A stretch of DNA of 64,000 bases from Lewinellaceae bacterium (GTDB taxonomy: Bacteria > Bacteroidota > Bacteroidia > Chitinophagales > Saprospiraceae): assembly GCA_020636325.1 (NCBI GenBank), contig JACJYC010000005.1:124001-188000 (forward strand). The letters are read 5' to 3'. Shown in pieces: positions 43,039-52,112 of the stretch (within the stretch, counting starts at the first letter, position 1; each line of letters opens with the position of its first letter). The position numbers and the translations under genes are program-made. The notes beneath the pieces were generated by a model, which worked only from the letters and a program-made list of their open reading frames with translations, was not told the DNA's origin and did not search any database.

Positions 43039-43821
43039 TCAGTGATCGGTTAAGGTAAGGCAGCCCAGGGTTCTCATCCAGGCTGTGATATCTTCCGAAA
43101 AGGCCGGAGGCGGCGGCAATTCGCTGTAATTGATGGATTTTTCAAAGGCGCGCTGTTGGTACAGTGTGGTCAGCGCTTCTCCCAGATTAAGTGCAATATC
43201 TCCGTCGGGTTGTTTCAGGGGAACCGGAATCACCGGCAACGGGTCTTTTATATCAAGCGCCCAGACCTGGGTTTGACCCGAGCCTCCCCTTGTAAGGGTA
43301 ACGAGGTAATGTGATTTGGGCAAATAAGGATGCGCTAAAGGCCTTTCGCCCCTCCGAATCAGGTCGATTTCCAATAAATGCACCCCGGCTTGATGCAGCC
43401 TCAGGCGTTTATCCCGGTAGGGTTGGAGCCCCGGTCTTCGCTTGTTGACGGGCGAAAGGATCTCGATGGCCGTTATCAGCTGATTGCTTTTGCGATCTTT
43501 TATTTCTACTACGGGTATTCGAACTTCGACCGGTTTAAAGGAAGGAAGAATAATGGTTTCCGGTGTCGTTTCCTCTCCGTATACCGGTGGGGGTTCTTTT
43601 ACCTGGTCCGATCGCATAAACACTTCAACGTCGGGATACATGATACCGATATCTTCTTCCGGAGCTGTATCTTCGACCGTATAGCTATTCAAATGGACGA
43701 CATATGAAGCCCCTAACCGCGGAGTCAATTGCACTGAGATCAGATAAGCCAGACTGTTGTGCACATCCGGCCAAAGGTGACCTTCCAGGTAAGGATCCAT
43801 TCCGGGGAAAGGAGAGGGCAT
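43039..43821 (-). CDS. DUF4058 family protein
   Basis: A 260-residue soluble protein of the DUF4058 family, recognised from the N-terminal MPSPFPGMDPYLEGHLWPDV, the central VVEIKDRKSNQLITAIEILS then PVNKRRPGLQPYRDKRL, and the C-terminal LPVIPVPLKQPDGDIALNLG. Such proteins are common in cyanobacteria and some Bacteroidota and may have a PD-(D/E)xK-like fold; no function is known. It is convergent with the oxidoreductase gene, with 7 bases between stops. Confidence 0.9.
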   Translation of the reverse strand: MPSPFPGMDPYLEGHLWPDVHNSLAYLISVQLTPRLGASYVVHLNSYTVEDTAPEEDIGIMYPDVEVFMRSDQVKEPPPVYGEETTPETIILPSFKPVEVRIPVVEIKDRKSNQLITAIEILSPVNKRRPGLQPYRDKRLRLHQAGVHLLEIDLIRRGERPLAHPYLPKSHYLVTLTRGGSGQTQVWALDIKDPLPVIPVPLKQPDGDIALNLGEALTTLYQQRAFEKSINYSELPPPPAFSEDITAWMRTLGCLTLTDH

Positions 43822-43907
43822 GGCACTTCATTTTCACAAAAGTAAGCAAAATGAACGGATATAATTGATGAGTACCCGAAAGCGTTCTGCTTGGTTTTGC
43901 TCCGTTT

Positions 43908-44459
43908 TCATTCCAAATACCGGGAATATACCGCCTTTTTACCCGCCAGCCAGGCGACCGGGGTCAGGATCCAGAACAGGATGCTGATCACCCTGTAAGG
44001 TGGTTTGACCGGTCTGAACACCCGGTTGAAACGGTTCATCGTCAGGGCCATCTGGAGGAGACCGGGTTTGCCGGAAGCATTGACTTTGCCTTCGGCTGCC
44101 AGGCCGTAGAAGGTTTCGAAAAATTGCTCGGTATCCATAGCCGGAACGACTTTCCAGCTCACCAGCGTCGGGTGGTCGCGGTGATTCCACATGGAGTGGA
44201 CGGTGCCGCGCGGGATATGGAGCTTGTCGCCTTTACGGAGTACCTGCAGGCCGCCGTGTATCCGAACCGTCATTTCCCCGTCAAGGACCTCAAAGAATTC
44301 ATCCTGTTCGGGGTGAAAGTGGGGCGCCGGTTCTTTGGAATGGGCCGGATAACGCGCTTCCATTTCCAGCAGTTGTCCTTGTGTATCTTTTGAAGTGCGC
44401 AGAAATTTCAATTCCTGACCGCTCAACGGGTTGACGATCGTTTTACCCGGGTATGCCAT
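43908..44459 (-). CDS. Cupin-domain protein with C-terminal membrane segment
   Basis: A 183-residue protein. The cupin barrel has PAPHFHPEQDEFFEVLDGEM (metal-binding His-x-His...Glu) and KLHIPRGTVHSMWNH. After residue ~140 there is a hydrophobic segment (YRVISILFWILTPVAWLAGK), so it is probably membrane-anchored. It is a paralogue of the cupin gene at 45783. ATG at 44459 is chosen over an in-frame TTG at 44477. Ligand unknown. Confidence 0.82.
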   Translation of the reverse strand: MAYPGKTIVNPLSGQELKFLRTSKDTQGQLLEMEARYPAHSKEPAPHFHPEQDEFFEVLDGEMTVRIHGGLQVLRKGDKLHIPRGTVHSMWNHRDHPTLVSWKVVPAMDTEQFFETFYGLAAEGKVNASGKPGLLQMALTMNRFNRVFRPVKPPYRVISILFWILTPVAWLAGKKAVYSRYLE

Positions 44460-44639
44460 GGTGTTTTTGGTGTCCAAATCTCAGGCTGTCCATCCAAAAC
44501 GGCCATTCTTTCCGACCAACAGCACCAGGAAACAGACCATATGCGGCAGTTCACCGGTTGAAAAGAACGGGGAGAATTCCAGGAACGGTCATGTCTCATT
44601 CCGCCGGGCTCCTCCCCGTGATAATAAAACAACAAAAGT

Positions 44640-44783
44640 CGATCTTTGACGGTAGACGGACCACGGTTCACGGTAGACGGTCTACGGTAGACGGTCTACG
44701 GTAGACGGTCTACGGTAGACGGTTTACGGTAGACGGTCTACGGTGGACGGTCTACGGTGGACGGTCTACGGTGGACGGTTTAC
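44640..44783. repeat. GTAGACG/GTCTACG alternating heptamer array
   Basis: Around twenty heptamers alternate between GTAGACG and its near-complement GTCTACG (some GTGGACG, GTTTACG), so the array can fold into one hairpin or several. It ends inside the TAA stop (44780-44782) of the cytochrome gene. The part of the gap left of it (44460-44640) shows nothing recognisable. Confidence 0.9.
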
Positions 44784-45739
44784 CGGGCGGTTGCTTCGCG
44801 GACGACCTGGTTATCCAGGGGCGGTACGGTGCGGAGGTAGGCCCAGATGGCGCTCAATTCCTCATCGCTCAGCAGGGCGAATTTGGGCATGGCAAAACTC
44901 AGCGCGCGGCCATCGGCGTTGATCCCGTTGCGGACGGCCAGGCGGAATTGCTCTTCCGTCCAGTTGCCGATGCCGTACTCCGGATGGGGTGTGATATTGG
45001 CCGAAAATACCGGGTTTAAATCCAGGTCCTCCACCACGTTGCCCCCGCCGAAATAGCCCGGTGATTTCTCGGGGTCCCACTGGTCGAAGGTTTCAAAGGA
45101 AGCCGAATGGCATTCCGCGCAGAAATACAGGGAGGCGGAGATATATCTCCCGTAGGCCACCTGGTCGGAAGGTGGCGGAGCTATGATGGGTTCTCCCTTA
45201 TATTCTACCGGCTTAATGGCGCCGAGTTTGAACAGGGCCTTGGGTAAAAACCCGAGTTTGGAGGTGCGCTCAACCGCGACGGGCTCCACCGAAGGGGCGT
45301 CGGAACGCAGATAGGCCACCAGCGCGTTCAGGTCTTCATCGGCCATGCGGTTCATGATCATGAACGGCAGCGCGGGGTGGCCGTCGCGTTTGATGCCGGT
45401 CCGGAGCAGGTACAACAATTCGCCGTCCGAATAGCGCCCCAGCCCGTGGTCAGGGTCTTTGGTCAGGTTGCCGGACCAGATCTCGCCAAAAGGCGAATCG
45501 GGTTTCATTATGAGCCTGCCGCTCAACCGGCCGTCCTCGCCGCGGTGGCAATAGGCGCAGATATTTTCGGCTACCTTTTGCCCTTTGGCCAATGTCAGGC
45601 TATCGGTTTTAATGTTTGCCGTAATGGGTTTTACTTCGTAGCCCGGCATGCCGCCCCAGTTGATCCAGGCTGCAACGCACAGGATCAGCAACAGGATCAC
45701 GCCGAGGATAATGCCGGTAATTTTCAAGAACTTTTTCAT
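44780..45739 (-). CDS. Dihaem c-type cytochrome, membrane-anchored
   Basis: A 319-residue protein with one N-terminal anchor (ITGIILGVILLLILCVAAWI) and two cytochrome c domains, shown by haem-binding ENICAYCHRGEDG and SLYFCAECHSASFE with axial Met candidates in each (for example LPFMIMNRMADED and FAMPKFALLSDEE). It is presumably a periplasmic electron carrier, maybe for a dehydrogenase. The start at ATG 45739 is preferred to an in-frame TTG. It lies between two paralogous cupin genes on the same strand. Confidence 0.92.
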   Translation of the reverse strand: MKKFLKITGIILGVILLLILCVAAWINWGGMPGYEVKPITANIKTDSLTLAKGQKVAENICAYCHRGEDGRLSGRLIMKPDSPFGEIWSGNLTKDPDHGLGRYSDGELLYLLRTGIKRDGHPALPFMIMNRMADEDLNALVAYLRSDAPSVEPVAVERTSKLGFLPKALFKLGAIKPVEYKGEPIIAPPPSDQVAYGRYISASLYFCAECHSASFETFDQWDPEKSPGYFGGGNVVEDLDLNPVFSANITPHPEYGIGNWTEEQFRLAVRNGINADGRALSFAMPKFALLSDEELSAIWAYLRTVPPLDNQVVREATAR

Positions 45740-45782
45740 GGTCAAATTGAGTTAATTCGGGTTTGAATAGGAAAAGGTGATA

Positions 45783-46331
45783 TCAAACGGGCTCAGGGGC
45801 CCCTGCGAATTTCTTGTGCTTGCCTGTCAGATTGCCGAAGAACAAGGCAACCGGAAAAATGACCTTTCTGACGAATCCGGGAACAGCCAGCATATCGAAC
45901 TCCGATCCGTAGCGTTTTAGCAACCAGGCGCTGTCGAAGGTGCCGGGGCGCACGCCGCCGTTGGCCGCCGTCGATTTATAGAGTTCGGTCAGAAAATACT
46001 CGGCGTTATTGGCCGGCTGGATATAACCCGAGCATATCAGCGGTTCCTCACCGGCATTCCAGAACCGGTGCGGTATGCCGGCCTTGAAATCCACCGAGTC
46101 GCCGGGGCCGAAATACCGGGGTTCTTCTCCCTGAATCTGGGTACCGATACGCCCTTTTACAACCGTGAGGCCTTCATCCTGTTTGAAATGGACGTGCATG
46201 GGTGGTCCACTGTTCGGCGTCACAAAGTTTTCTACCTCCAAACGATCACCGGCGGGGCCTTTGGTCAACCGGAGAAAGGTAATTTTCTCGCCATTACCAT
46301 TTTCAATGGTGTGTGGATAATCGAATTGCAT
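45783..46331 (-). CDS. Cupin-domain protein with hydrophobic C-terminus
   Basis: A 182-residue paralogue of the 43908 gene. The cupin motifs are GPPMHVHFKQDEGLTVVKGR and SVDFKAGIPHRFWNAGEEPL; the tail contains a hydrophobic segment (VIFPVALFFGNLTG). Metal ligands His, His, Glu and His are in place. No substrate can be named. It is 44 bases upstream of the cytochrome gene and likely co-transcribed. Confidence 0.82.
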   Translation of the reverse strand: MQFDYPHTIENGNGEKITFLRLTKGPAGDRLEVENFVTPNSGPPMHVHFKQDEGLTVVKGRIGTQIQGEEPRYFGPGDSVDFKAGIPHRFWNAGEEPLICSGYIQPANNAEYFLTELYKSTAANGGVRPGTFDSAWLLKRYGSEFDMLAVPGFVRKVIFPVALFFGNLTGKHKKFAGAPEPV

Positions 46332-46550
46332 GGTTTGATTTTTTAGATAAATGATTCATTTGGTTACCGGTACAAAGGTGACCCTATAACCGGCCTTTGC
46401 GTTAATACTCATGTTGCAAATCCTTTAAAAATTGTTGCAAACGCCTGAATGCGGGATTCAAAGACAAAATTACGGCGTTCACAGATCGGGTTTGCACCCC
46501 ATCGGAAATGCCCTGTTCTTTGCGGCAACATTAATAACCCAAAGAGCGCC

Positions 46551-48878
46551 ATGACATCCAATCGCATTCTCTGTTTGCTTTTTTTCTCGTCCCTGGTTCA
46601 GGCATTATCGGCTCAAACCGTCCGGCATACCGTCTCCGGCACTGTCCGGGATGCCGGTTCAGGCGAGGAGCTCATCGGGGCCGCCATTTTTGTGCCCGGG
46701 CTGGACAATACAGGGGCCGTTACCAACGAATACGGGTTCTATTCCCTGACCCTGCCCGAAGGCCGTTACACCCTGACCGCGTCCTATGTGGGTTTCGCAC
46801 CGTTTGAAAAAGCGGTTCAACTCGACAAGGACATCAGCCTGGACATCCGGCTCAGCGAAGGCGCCCTGTTGACGGAGGTGACCGTCAGGGCCGAACGATC
46901 GGACGACAACCTGACCCGCACGGACATGGGCGTGGAAAAGCTCAACGTCCGGGAAATCTCCCGGCTGCCGGTCCTCTTCGGCGAACGGGACATCCTCAAG
47001 ACCATCCAGCTGCTGCCCGGCATCAAGGGGGCCGGCGACGGCAATTCGGGATTTTATGTCCGCGGCGGCGGCCTCGACCAGAACCTGATCCTGCTGGACG
47101 AGGCGCCGGTGTACAACGCCTCCCACCTGCTGGGCTTCTTTTCTACCTTCAATTCGGACGCCATCAAGGACGCCACCATTTACAAAGGCAACCAACCGGC
47201 GCAGTACGGGGGCCGGCTTTCCTCTGTGCTGGATGTGAAAATGAACGAAGGCAACGACCGGGATTATCACGTGTCAGGCGGCATCGGGCTGATCTCTTCC
47301 CGCGTCAACGTGGAAGGACCGATCGTACCCGAAAAAGGCTCCTTCCTGATTTCGGGACGCCGAACCTACGCCGACGCTTTCCTGAAACTCTCCAACGACG
47401 AAGACCTGCGCAACAACCAGCTCTATTTCTACGACCTGAACGCCAAGGCCAATTACCGGATCAATGACAACAACCGGGTATTCCTCTCCGGCTATTTCGG
47501 CCGGGATGTCATGGGGCTCGGCGATGAATTCGGCATCGACTGGGGCAACCTGACCGGCACCTTGCGCTGGAACCATATTTTCAACCCCAAATTGTTTTCA
47601 AATACCTCGCTCATCTTCAGCGAATACGATTTCAAGGTGAAGATCGAAACCGCGTCCAACGACTTCAGCATCCGGTCGGATATCCGCGACTGGAACCTGA
47701 AGGAGGAACTCCAATGGTACCCTTCGGCTGACCATAAATTCCGGTTCGGGGCCAACGCGATCCACCACGCGGTTACGCCGGGTGAGATCTATTCGGGTGA
47801 CTCTCTCGCCTTCGCCGACCATCAGCTGCAGGAACGATACGCCCTGGAAAACGCACTCTGGGCCTCCGGCGAATGGAAAGCCGGTCCGAAACTGAATATC
47901 GCCTACGGCATGCGGTTCAGCGCTTTCACCCTGTTGGGGCCCGGCGACTTCTACACCTTTGATGCGGACCGGAACCTGGTCGAAACCAGGCATTATGATC
48001 AACAAGAGGCCGTCAAGACCTATGCCTACCTCGAACCCCGGCTTTCGGCCAGCTACGCGCTGGGTGAACACAGTTCCGTCAAGGCCGCTTATGCCCGCAA
48101 TGCCCAGTACCTGCGCTTGTTGTCCAACTCCACTTCCGGCAACCCCACCGACCGCTGGACGACGGCCACGAACAACATTCTGCCCGGCCTTTCCGACCAG
48201 GTATCCCTGGGCTGGTACCGGAATTTTTCGGGAGACCGATACCAGCTTTCCGTCGAAACCTATTACAAATGGCTCTCCAATGAGGTCGACTACCGCAACG
48301 ACGCCGACCTGTACCGCAACCCTTATTACGAAGCCGACCTGATCTACGGAACCGGGCGCGCCTACGGGGTGGAGTTTTACCTGAAAAAGCAAACCGGGAA
48401 ATTCACCGGCTGGCTGTCCTATACGCTTTCGCGCACAGAACGGCAATTCGCCGAAGTGAACGACGGCAGCTGGTTTCCGGCGCGGCAGGATCGCACCCAC
48501 GACCTGTCGGTGACCGGCATGTACCAGCTTTCGGACCGATGGTCGCTGGCGGCTAATTTCGTGTACTATACCGGCGATGCGGCCACTTTTCCATCCGGCA
48601 AATATTCCATCGACGACAATACGGTTTTCCTGTACACCGAGCGCAACGGTTACCGGATGCCGCCTTACCACCGGCTGGATATCGGCGCTACCCTGGAAGG
48701 GAAACCCGGCAAAAAATGGGAATCCGAGTGGACCTTCAACATCTACAACCTCTACGCCCGTGAAAACGCCTATACGATCACTTTTGAACAGGACGCCTAT
48801 GATCTTTCCAGGACCAATGCGGTCAGGACGGCCCTGTTCAAGATGATTCCGTCGGTGTCCTACAACTTCAAATTCTAA
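46551..48878 (+). CDS. TonB-dependent receptor with carboxypeptidase-regulatory-like domain
   Basis: A 775-residue outer-membrane receptor. The signal peptide (LCLLFFSSLVQALSAQ) is followed by a CarboxypepD-regulatory-like domain (HTVSGTVRDAGSGEELIGAA). The plug comes next (TVRAERSDDNLTRTDMGVEK, FYVRGGGLDQNLILLDEAPV), then a 22-strand barrel ending YNFKF with terminal Phe. There is no obvious TonB box. ATG at 46551 gives the signal peptide. The DUF4249 lipoprotein gene follows at once, the usual partner in this phylum, so uptake of an unknown nutrient across the outer membrane is inferred. Confidence 0.93.
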   Translation: MTSNRILCLLFFSSLVQALSAQTVRHTVSGTVRDAGSGEELIGAAIFVPGLDNTGAVTNEYGFYSLTLPEGRYTLTASYVGFAPFEKAVQLDKDISLDIRLSEGALLTEVTVRAERSDDNLTRTDMGVEKLNVREISRLPVLFGERDILKTIQLLPGIKGAGDGNSGFYVRGGGLDQNLILLDEAPVYNASHLLGFFSTFNSDAIKDATIYKGNQPAQYGGRLSSVLDVKMNEGNDRDYHVSGGIGLISSRVNVEGPIVPEKGSFLISGRRTYADAFLKLSNDEDLRNNQLYFYDLNAKANYRINDNNRVFLSGYFGRDVMGLGDEFGIDWGNLTGTLRWNHIFNPKLFSNTSLIFSEYDFKVKIETASNDFSIRSDIRDWNLKEELQWYPSADHKFRFGANAIHHAVTPGEIYSGDSLAFADHQLQERYALENALWASGEWKAGPKLNIAYGMRFSAFTLLGPGDFYTFDADRNLVETRHYDQQEAVKTYAYLEPRLSASYALGEHSSVKAAYARNAQYLRLLSNSTSGNPTDRWTTATNNILPGLSDQVSLGWYRNFSGDRYQLSVETYYKWLSNEVDYRNDADLYRNPYYEADLIYGTGRAYGVEFYLKKQTGKFTGWLSYTLSRTERQFAEVNDGSWFPARQDRTHDLSVTGMYQLSDRWSLAANFVYYTGDAATFPSGKYSIDDNTVFLYTERNGYRMPPYHRLDIGATLEGKPGKKWESEWTFNIYNLYARENAYTITFEQDAYDLSRTNAVRTALFKMIPSVSYNFKF

Positions 48879-48902
48879 CCCGTGAACTTCAAAAGAACCA
48901 CC

Positions 48903-49685
48903 ATGAAAAATCTGCTCTTCTTATTGCCGCTGCTGCTCCTGACCGGCGCCTGTACCGAGATCATCGACCTCGACCTGAATGAAACGTCGCCGAGGCTGGT
49001 GATCGAAGGCCGGGTCAGCGATCAACCGGGGCCGTATTACGTCAAGATTTCCCGGACCCTCAATTTTGATGAGCCCAACAACTGGCCGGCCGTCAGCCAT
49101 GCCGGGGTCTGGATCACAGACAGTGAAGGTGTTACGGATACCCTGCAGGAAACGGTACCGGGCCTCTATGCCACAAGCCATTTGCAGGGCAAACCGGGCA
49201 ACACCTACACGCTGGTGGTTGAGGTCGACGGCGAAACATATGCCGCTTCCTCCGCCATGCCTCCGCCCGTGCCGGTCGATACCGCCTATCTGACAGAATC
49301 CGCGTTCATGGGCGGCGACGGACTGCTGCCCACCGTCGAATTCCGGGATCCGGCGGGCGTCGCCAATTATTACCGCATTGCGTTCAACCGCGACGGCGAT
49401 CCCCTGCCCGGCTTTTTCACGCTGAGCGACAAGGTATGGGACGGGGAAAAAGTGAGCCGTCCGTTCCGTTTCGCCGACTATGACATCCAACCCGGCGACC
49501 AATTGACGGTTGAACTGCAATCCGTTGATCCCGCTGTTTATGACTATTTTTACGTGCTGGAGCAGACTTCGGGCCAGGGGTTCAACCAAAGCCCTACCCC
49601 ATCCAACCCCACCGGCAATTTCGATGACGACCGGGTGTTGGGGTATTTCAGCGCGTATGGGGTGTCGGGGTTTAAGGTGCGTTGA
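48903..49685 (+). CDS. DUF4249 family lipoprotein, partner of the TonB receptor
   Basis: A 260-residue lipoprotein: MKNLLFLLPLLLLTGAC with lipobox Cys at 17, then the DUF4249 hallmark EIIDLDLNETSPRLVIEGRV, and SDQPGPYYVKISRTLNFDEP. The C-terminal FDDDRVLGYFSAYGVSGFKV is also typical. These lipoproteins are encoded right after carboxypeptidase-domain TonB receptors and are thought to serve as surface substrate binders. Start 48903 is chosen over a GTG at 48882. A GCCGCC-type repeat begins at its stop codon. Confidence 0.9.
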   Translation: MKNLLFLLPLLLLTGACTEIIDLDLNETSPRLVIEGRVSDQPGPYYVKISRTLNFDEPNNWPAVSHAGVWITDSEGVTDTLQETVPGLYATSHLQGKPGNTYTLVVEVDGETYAASSAMPPPVPVDTAYLTESAFMGGDGLLPTVEFRDPAGVANYYRIAFNRDGDPLPGFFTLSDKVWDGEKVSRPFRFADYDIQPGDQLTVELQSVDPAVYDYFYVLEQTSGQGFNQSPTPSNPTGNFDDDRVLGYFSAYGVSGFKVR

Positions 49686-49735
49686 TTTGCCGCCTTCGCC
49701 GAGGCTTCGGCCGCCGGAGGGTGATTTGGTAATAC
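49682..49735 (+). repeat. GCCGCC-type intergenic repeat unit
   Basis: TTGCCGCCTTCGCCGAGG, then CTTCGGCCGCCGGAGG and GTGATTTGG, almost identical to 39867 and beginning at the TGA of the DUF4249 gene. CGCCGAGG and CTTCGGCCG allow a GC-rich stem. Confidence 0.8.
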
Positions 49736-49808
49736 CGGGTGATGGGGTTTTAAAGTTTATTACAACGCAAAAAATTGCGACACGCATAATTATGCGTCGC
49801 CACGAGAT

Positions 49809-50873
49809 ATGAATTGGTTATTCAGGACAAGATCGGGTAAGATTCTCCTCCATCTGTTGGTTTGGTTGCAGGTGATGGCGCTGCCATTCATGATCCGGGA
49901 GTTGTTTTTTGCCGGAGCGGAGGCGCCCAAAGTTCTGACGCAGCCGTTTGCGGGATCGAATTGGATCTTGTTGCTGCTGTTTTTCGGGATCATGATCTTT
50001 TTTTTCTACATGAACGCCGGGGTTTTTGTCCCGAAATTGCTGCTAAAACGGCGATTCGGGGTTTATTTGCTGGTGGTGGCAGGGTGCATGTTCGTCATAA
50101 TCCTGTTGGTCAAAGGGCTGGTCAGCCTGGACCTGGTAACGGATGCGGAGTTTTTCAAACAACGCCGTTTTCTGGGGCTGGGGTCCGCCTTCATCACATT
50201 CTGGTTTGCCAGTGTGGGGTACCAGGTGACGCGGGCCTGGTTTCAATCCGAGCAGGCCCGGCGCGATTTGGAAAATGAAAAGCTGAAAACGGAGCTTTCC
50301 TACCTGCAAGGTCAGGTGAACCCGCATTTCCTGTTCAACACCCTGAATACGATCTACACGCTGGCGCACCGCAAATCGGACCGGACGGCGGAATCGGTGT
50401 TGCAACTGTCCAACCTGTTGCGCTATGTGATGGACAGCCCGCCGGAATCCGTGCTGCTGGAGGACGAGATCCGCCATCTGGAGGACTTCATCGCGCTCCA
50501 CAAACTGAGGCTGACCGACAAAACCCGGGTGAGTTTCGACGTCACCGGCCATCCGTCGGGGATCCGCATCGCGCCGATGCTGCTGTTGCCGTTTGTAGAA
50601 AATGCGTTCAAACATGGGGTCAGTTCTCATCGGGAAAGTGCGATCCGGTTCCGGTTGGAAATTCAGGCAAACAGCATCCGGTTCCGGTCGGAAAATGCCC
50701 GTTTCAACAGCGCCGGCATCGAAAAAGAGCGGACCGGTATCGGCATCCAGAACCTGCAAAGGCGGCTGACGCTCCTGTACCCCGGCGCCCACGACCTGCA
50801 CCTTTCCGAAACCCCCGATCAATACGTTGCCGAGTTGACGATTAGTTTGGAAAAAGGCAAGCCGGCTTTTTAA
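49809..50873 (+). CDS. LytS-type sensor histidine kinase
   Basis: A 354-residue membrane kinase. Three to four membrane segments (about residues 12-135: LLHLLVWLQVMALPFMIREL, WILLLLFFGIMIFFFYMNAG, VYLLVVAGCMFVIILLVKGL) are followed by a short coiled coil and the His_kinase domain: LQGQVNPHFLFNTLNTIYTL with the phospho-acceptor His, and MLLLPFVENAFKHGV as the N-box of the ATPase. It should phosphorylate the LytTR regulator encoded 166 bases downstream. There is no extracellular sensor domain, so the signal may be membrane-related. Confidence 0.93.
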   Translation: MNWLFRTRSGKILLHLLVWLQVMALPFMIRELFFAGAEAPKVLTQPFAGSNWILLLLFFGIMIFFFYMNAGVFVPKLLLKRRFGVYLLVVAGCMFVIILLVKGLVSLDLVTDAEFFKQRRFLGLGSAFITFWFASVGYQVTRAWFQSEQARRDLENEKLKTELSYLQGQVNPHFLFNTLNTIYTLAHRKSDRTAESVLQLSNLLRYVMDSPPESVLLEDEIRHLEDFIALHKLRLTDKTRVSFDVTGHPSGIRIAPMLLLPFVENAFKHGVSSHRESAIRFRLEIQANSIRFRSENARFNSAGIEKERTGIGIQNLQRRLTLLYPGAHDLHLSETPDQYVAELTISLEKGKPAF

Positions 50874-51038
50874 CGAGTGTTGTTAATTGTTGTTTATGGT
50901 TGTTTATGGTTGTTCATGATTGTTTATGGTCGTTTATTGTTGATGGCCAACAACGACAACAAACCAAAACAAACGACAATAAACCAAAACAAACAACAAT
51001 AAACCAAAACAAACAACAATAAACCAAAACAAACAACC
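50874..51038 (+). repeat. Head-to-head decamer and 20-mer arrays between kinase and regulator
   Basis: Left array GTTGTTTATG and variants (50880-50940); right array of four ~20-base units AAACCAAAACAAACAACAAT (50953-51036). The two are near reverse complements around TTGATGGCCAACAA (50939-50952), so the RNA can form a long hairpin. The right array runs to the ATG of the LytTR gene at 51039. Confidence 0.85.
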
Positions 51039-51761
51039 ATGAAACCACCCAACCACAACCCCCTCCGCGCCATCGCCCTCGACGACGAGCCCATCGCGTT
51101 GGAGATGCTGGCCGAGTACGCCGCCCGCATGCCGGGTCTTCAGTTGGAGCAAACCTTTACCGATCCTTTCCTGGCGATGTCCCACCTGAAACAGACCCCG
51201 GTTGAGTTGCTTTTTCTGGATATTCAGATGCCCGACCTGACGGGGTTCCAATTCCTGCAGACCTTGCAAAGCCGGCCGCCGGCGCTCATTTTCACCACGG
51301 CCTACAGCCAATACGGCGCCGAAGGATTCAACGTCGACGCGGTGGATTACCTGCTGAAGCCCTACGACTTCCAGCGTTTCGCCCGGGCCGTCAACAAGGC
51401 CGGGGAGTGGCTGGCCGGTCGGAATGCGCAGCCTTTGCAGGAGCAGCCGACCTATATCTTTGTCAAATCCGAACACCAGCTCGTCAAGGTGATGCTGGAA
51501 GACATACGCTGGCTCGAAGCCTGGGGCGATTACGTCAAGATCTTCACCGACGCCGAAAAACCCCTGTTGACCCTGACCAGCCTCAGCGTATTTGCGGAGG
51601 TCCTGCCCGAAAAAACCTTTGCCAGAGTACACCGTTCGTACATTGTTTCCATCCCGCATATTACTGTCATCCAGCGCAACCGGATCTACATCGGGGAAAA
51701 GAACATTCCGGTCGGGGAGTCCTTTTCCGATGGGTTTTATGACCGCCTGCCGGATGTTTAG
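51039..51761 (+). CDS. LytTR-family response regulator
   Basis: A 240-residue regulator. The receiver domain has the acidic pocket IALDDEPIALEML, the phospho-acceptor Asp in ELLFLDIQMPDLTGFQF, and a Lys in DYLLKPYDFQRF. The LytTR DNA-binding domain (about 145-236) has YIFVKSEHQLVKVMLEDIRW then LEAWGDYVKIF and FARVHRSYIVSIPHI. It pairs with the LytS-type kinase just upstream; targets are unknown. Confidence 0.95.
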   Translation: MKPPNHNPLRAIALDDEPIALEMLAEYAARMPGLQLEQTFTDPFLAMSHLKQTPVELLFLDIQMPDLTGFQFLQTLQSRPPALIFTTAYSQYGAEGFNVDAVDYLLKPYDFQRFARAVNKAGEWLAGRNAQPLQEQPTYIFVKSEHQLVKVMLEDIRWLEAWGDYVKIFTDAEKPLLTLTSLSVFAEVLPEKTFARVHRSYIVSIPHITVIQRNRIYIGEKNIPVGESFSDGFYDRLPDV

Positions 51762-51884
51762 GTTAGTCGCAAGTGTATTTTATGGTTCGTTCTGACCTTA
51801 CAAAGATAGGGTAAGGCCTTGCCGGGAATCATCGGCAGGTTTTTGTAATCCTGTACGCAGAAATACGGAGAAAAAGGATTGATT

Positions 51885-52112
51885 CGCCACACCGAGGCGA
51901 GGTCGATTGATTCGATTGATTGTTGATGGAAGCGTCCGTTGTAAAGTCGCGAAATCGCCCTACCCCCGACTTACCACTTATGACTTACCACTTACGACTT
52001 ACAACTTACCACTTATGACTTATGACTTATGACTTATGACTTACGACTTACCACTTACGACTTACCACTTATGACTTATGACTTATGACTTACGACTTAC
52101 CACTTACGACTA
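51885..52112. repeat. ACTTACN heptamer array at the 3' end of the NarL-type regulator gene
   Basis: From 51969, more than 20 heptamers ACTTACG, ACTTATG, ACTTACC or ACTTACA in tandem. The array ends at the TAG stop (52110-52112) of the regulator gene. 51885-51930 carries GATTGATTC units. The rest of the 348-base gap (51762-51884) has no visible feature. The unit is the reverse complement of the 39029-39120 array. Confidence 0.9.

Noticed and set aside
44453..44704. Small coding frame running into the GTAGACG array
   Set aside because: Its C-terminus is simply the array in translation.
50953..51036. CRISPR array
   Set aside because: About 20-bp units are joined directly with no unique spacers and no cas genes; it is a plain tandem repeat.
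51969..52109. CRISPR or origin iterons
   Set aside because: Heptamer units without spacers, no initiator gene, and the same unit occurs inverted at 39029 beside unrelated genes.
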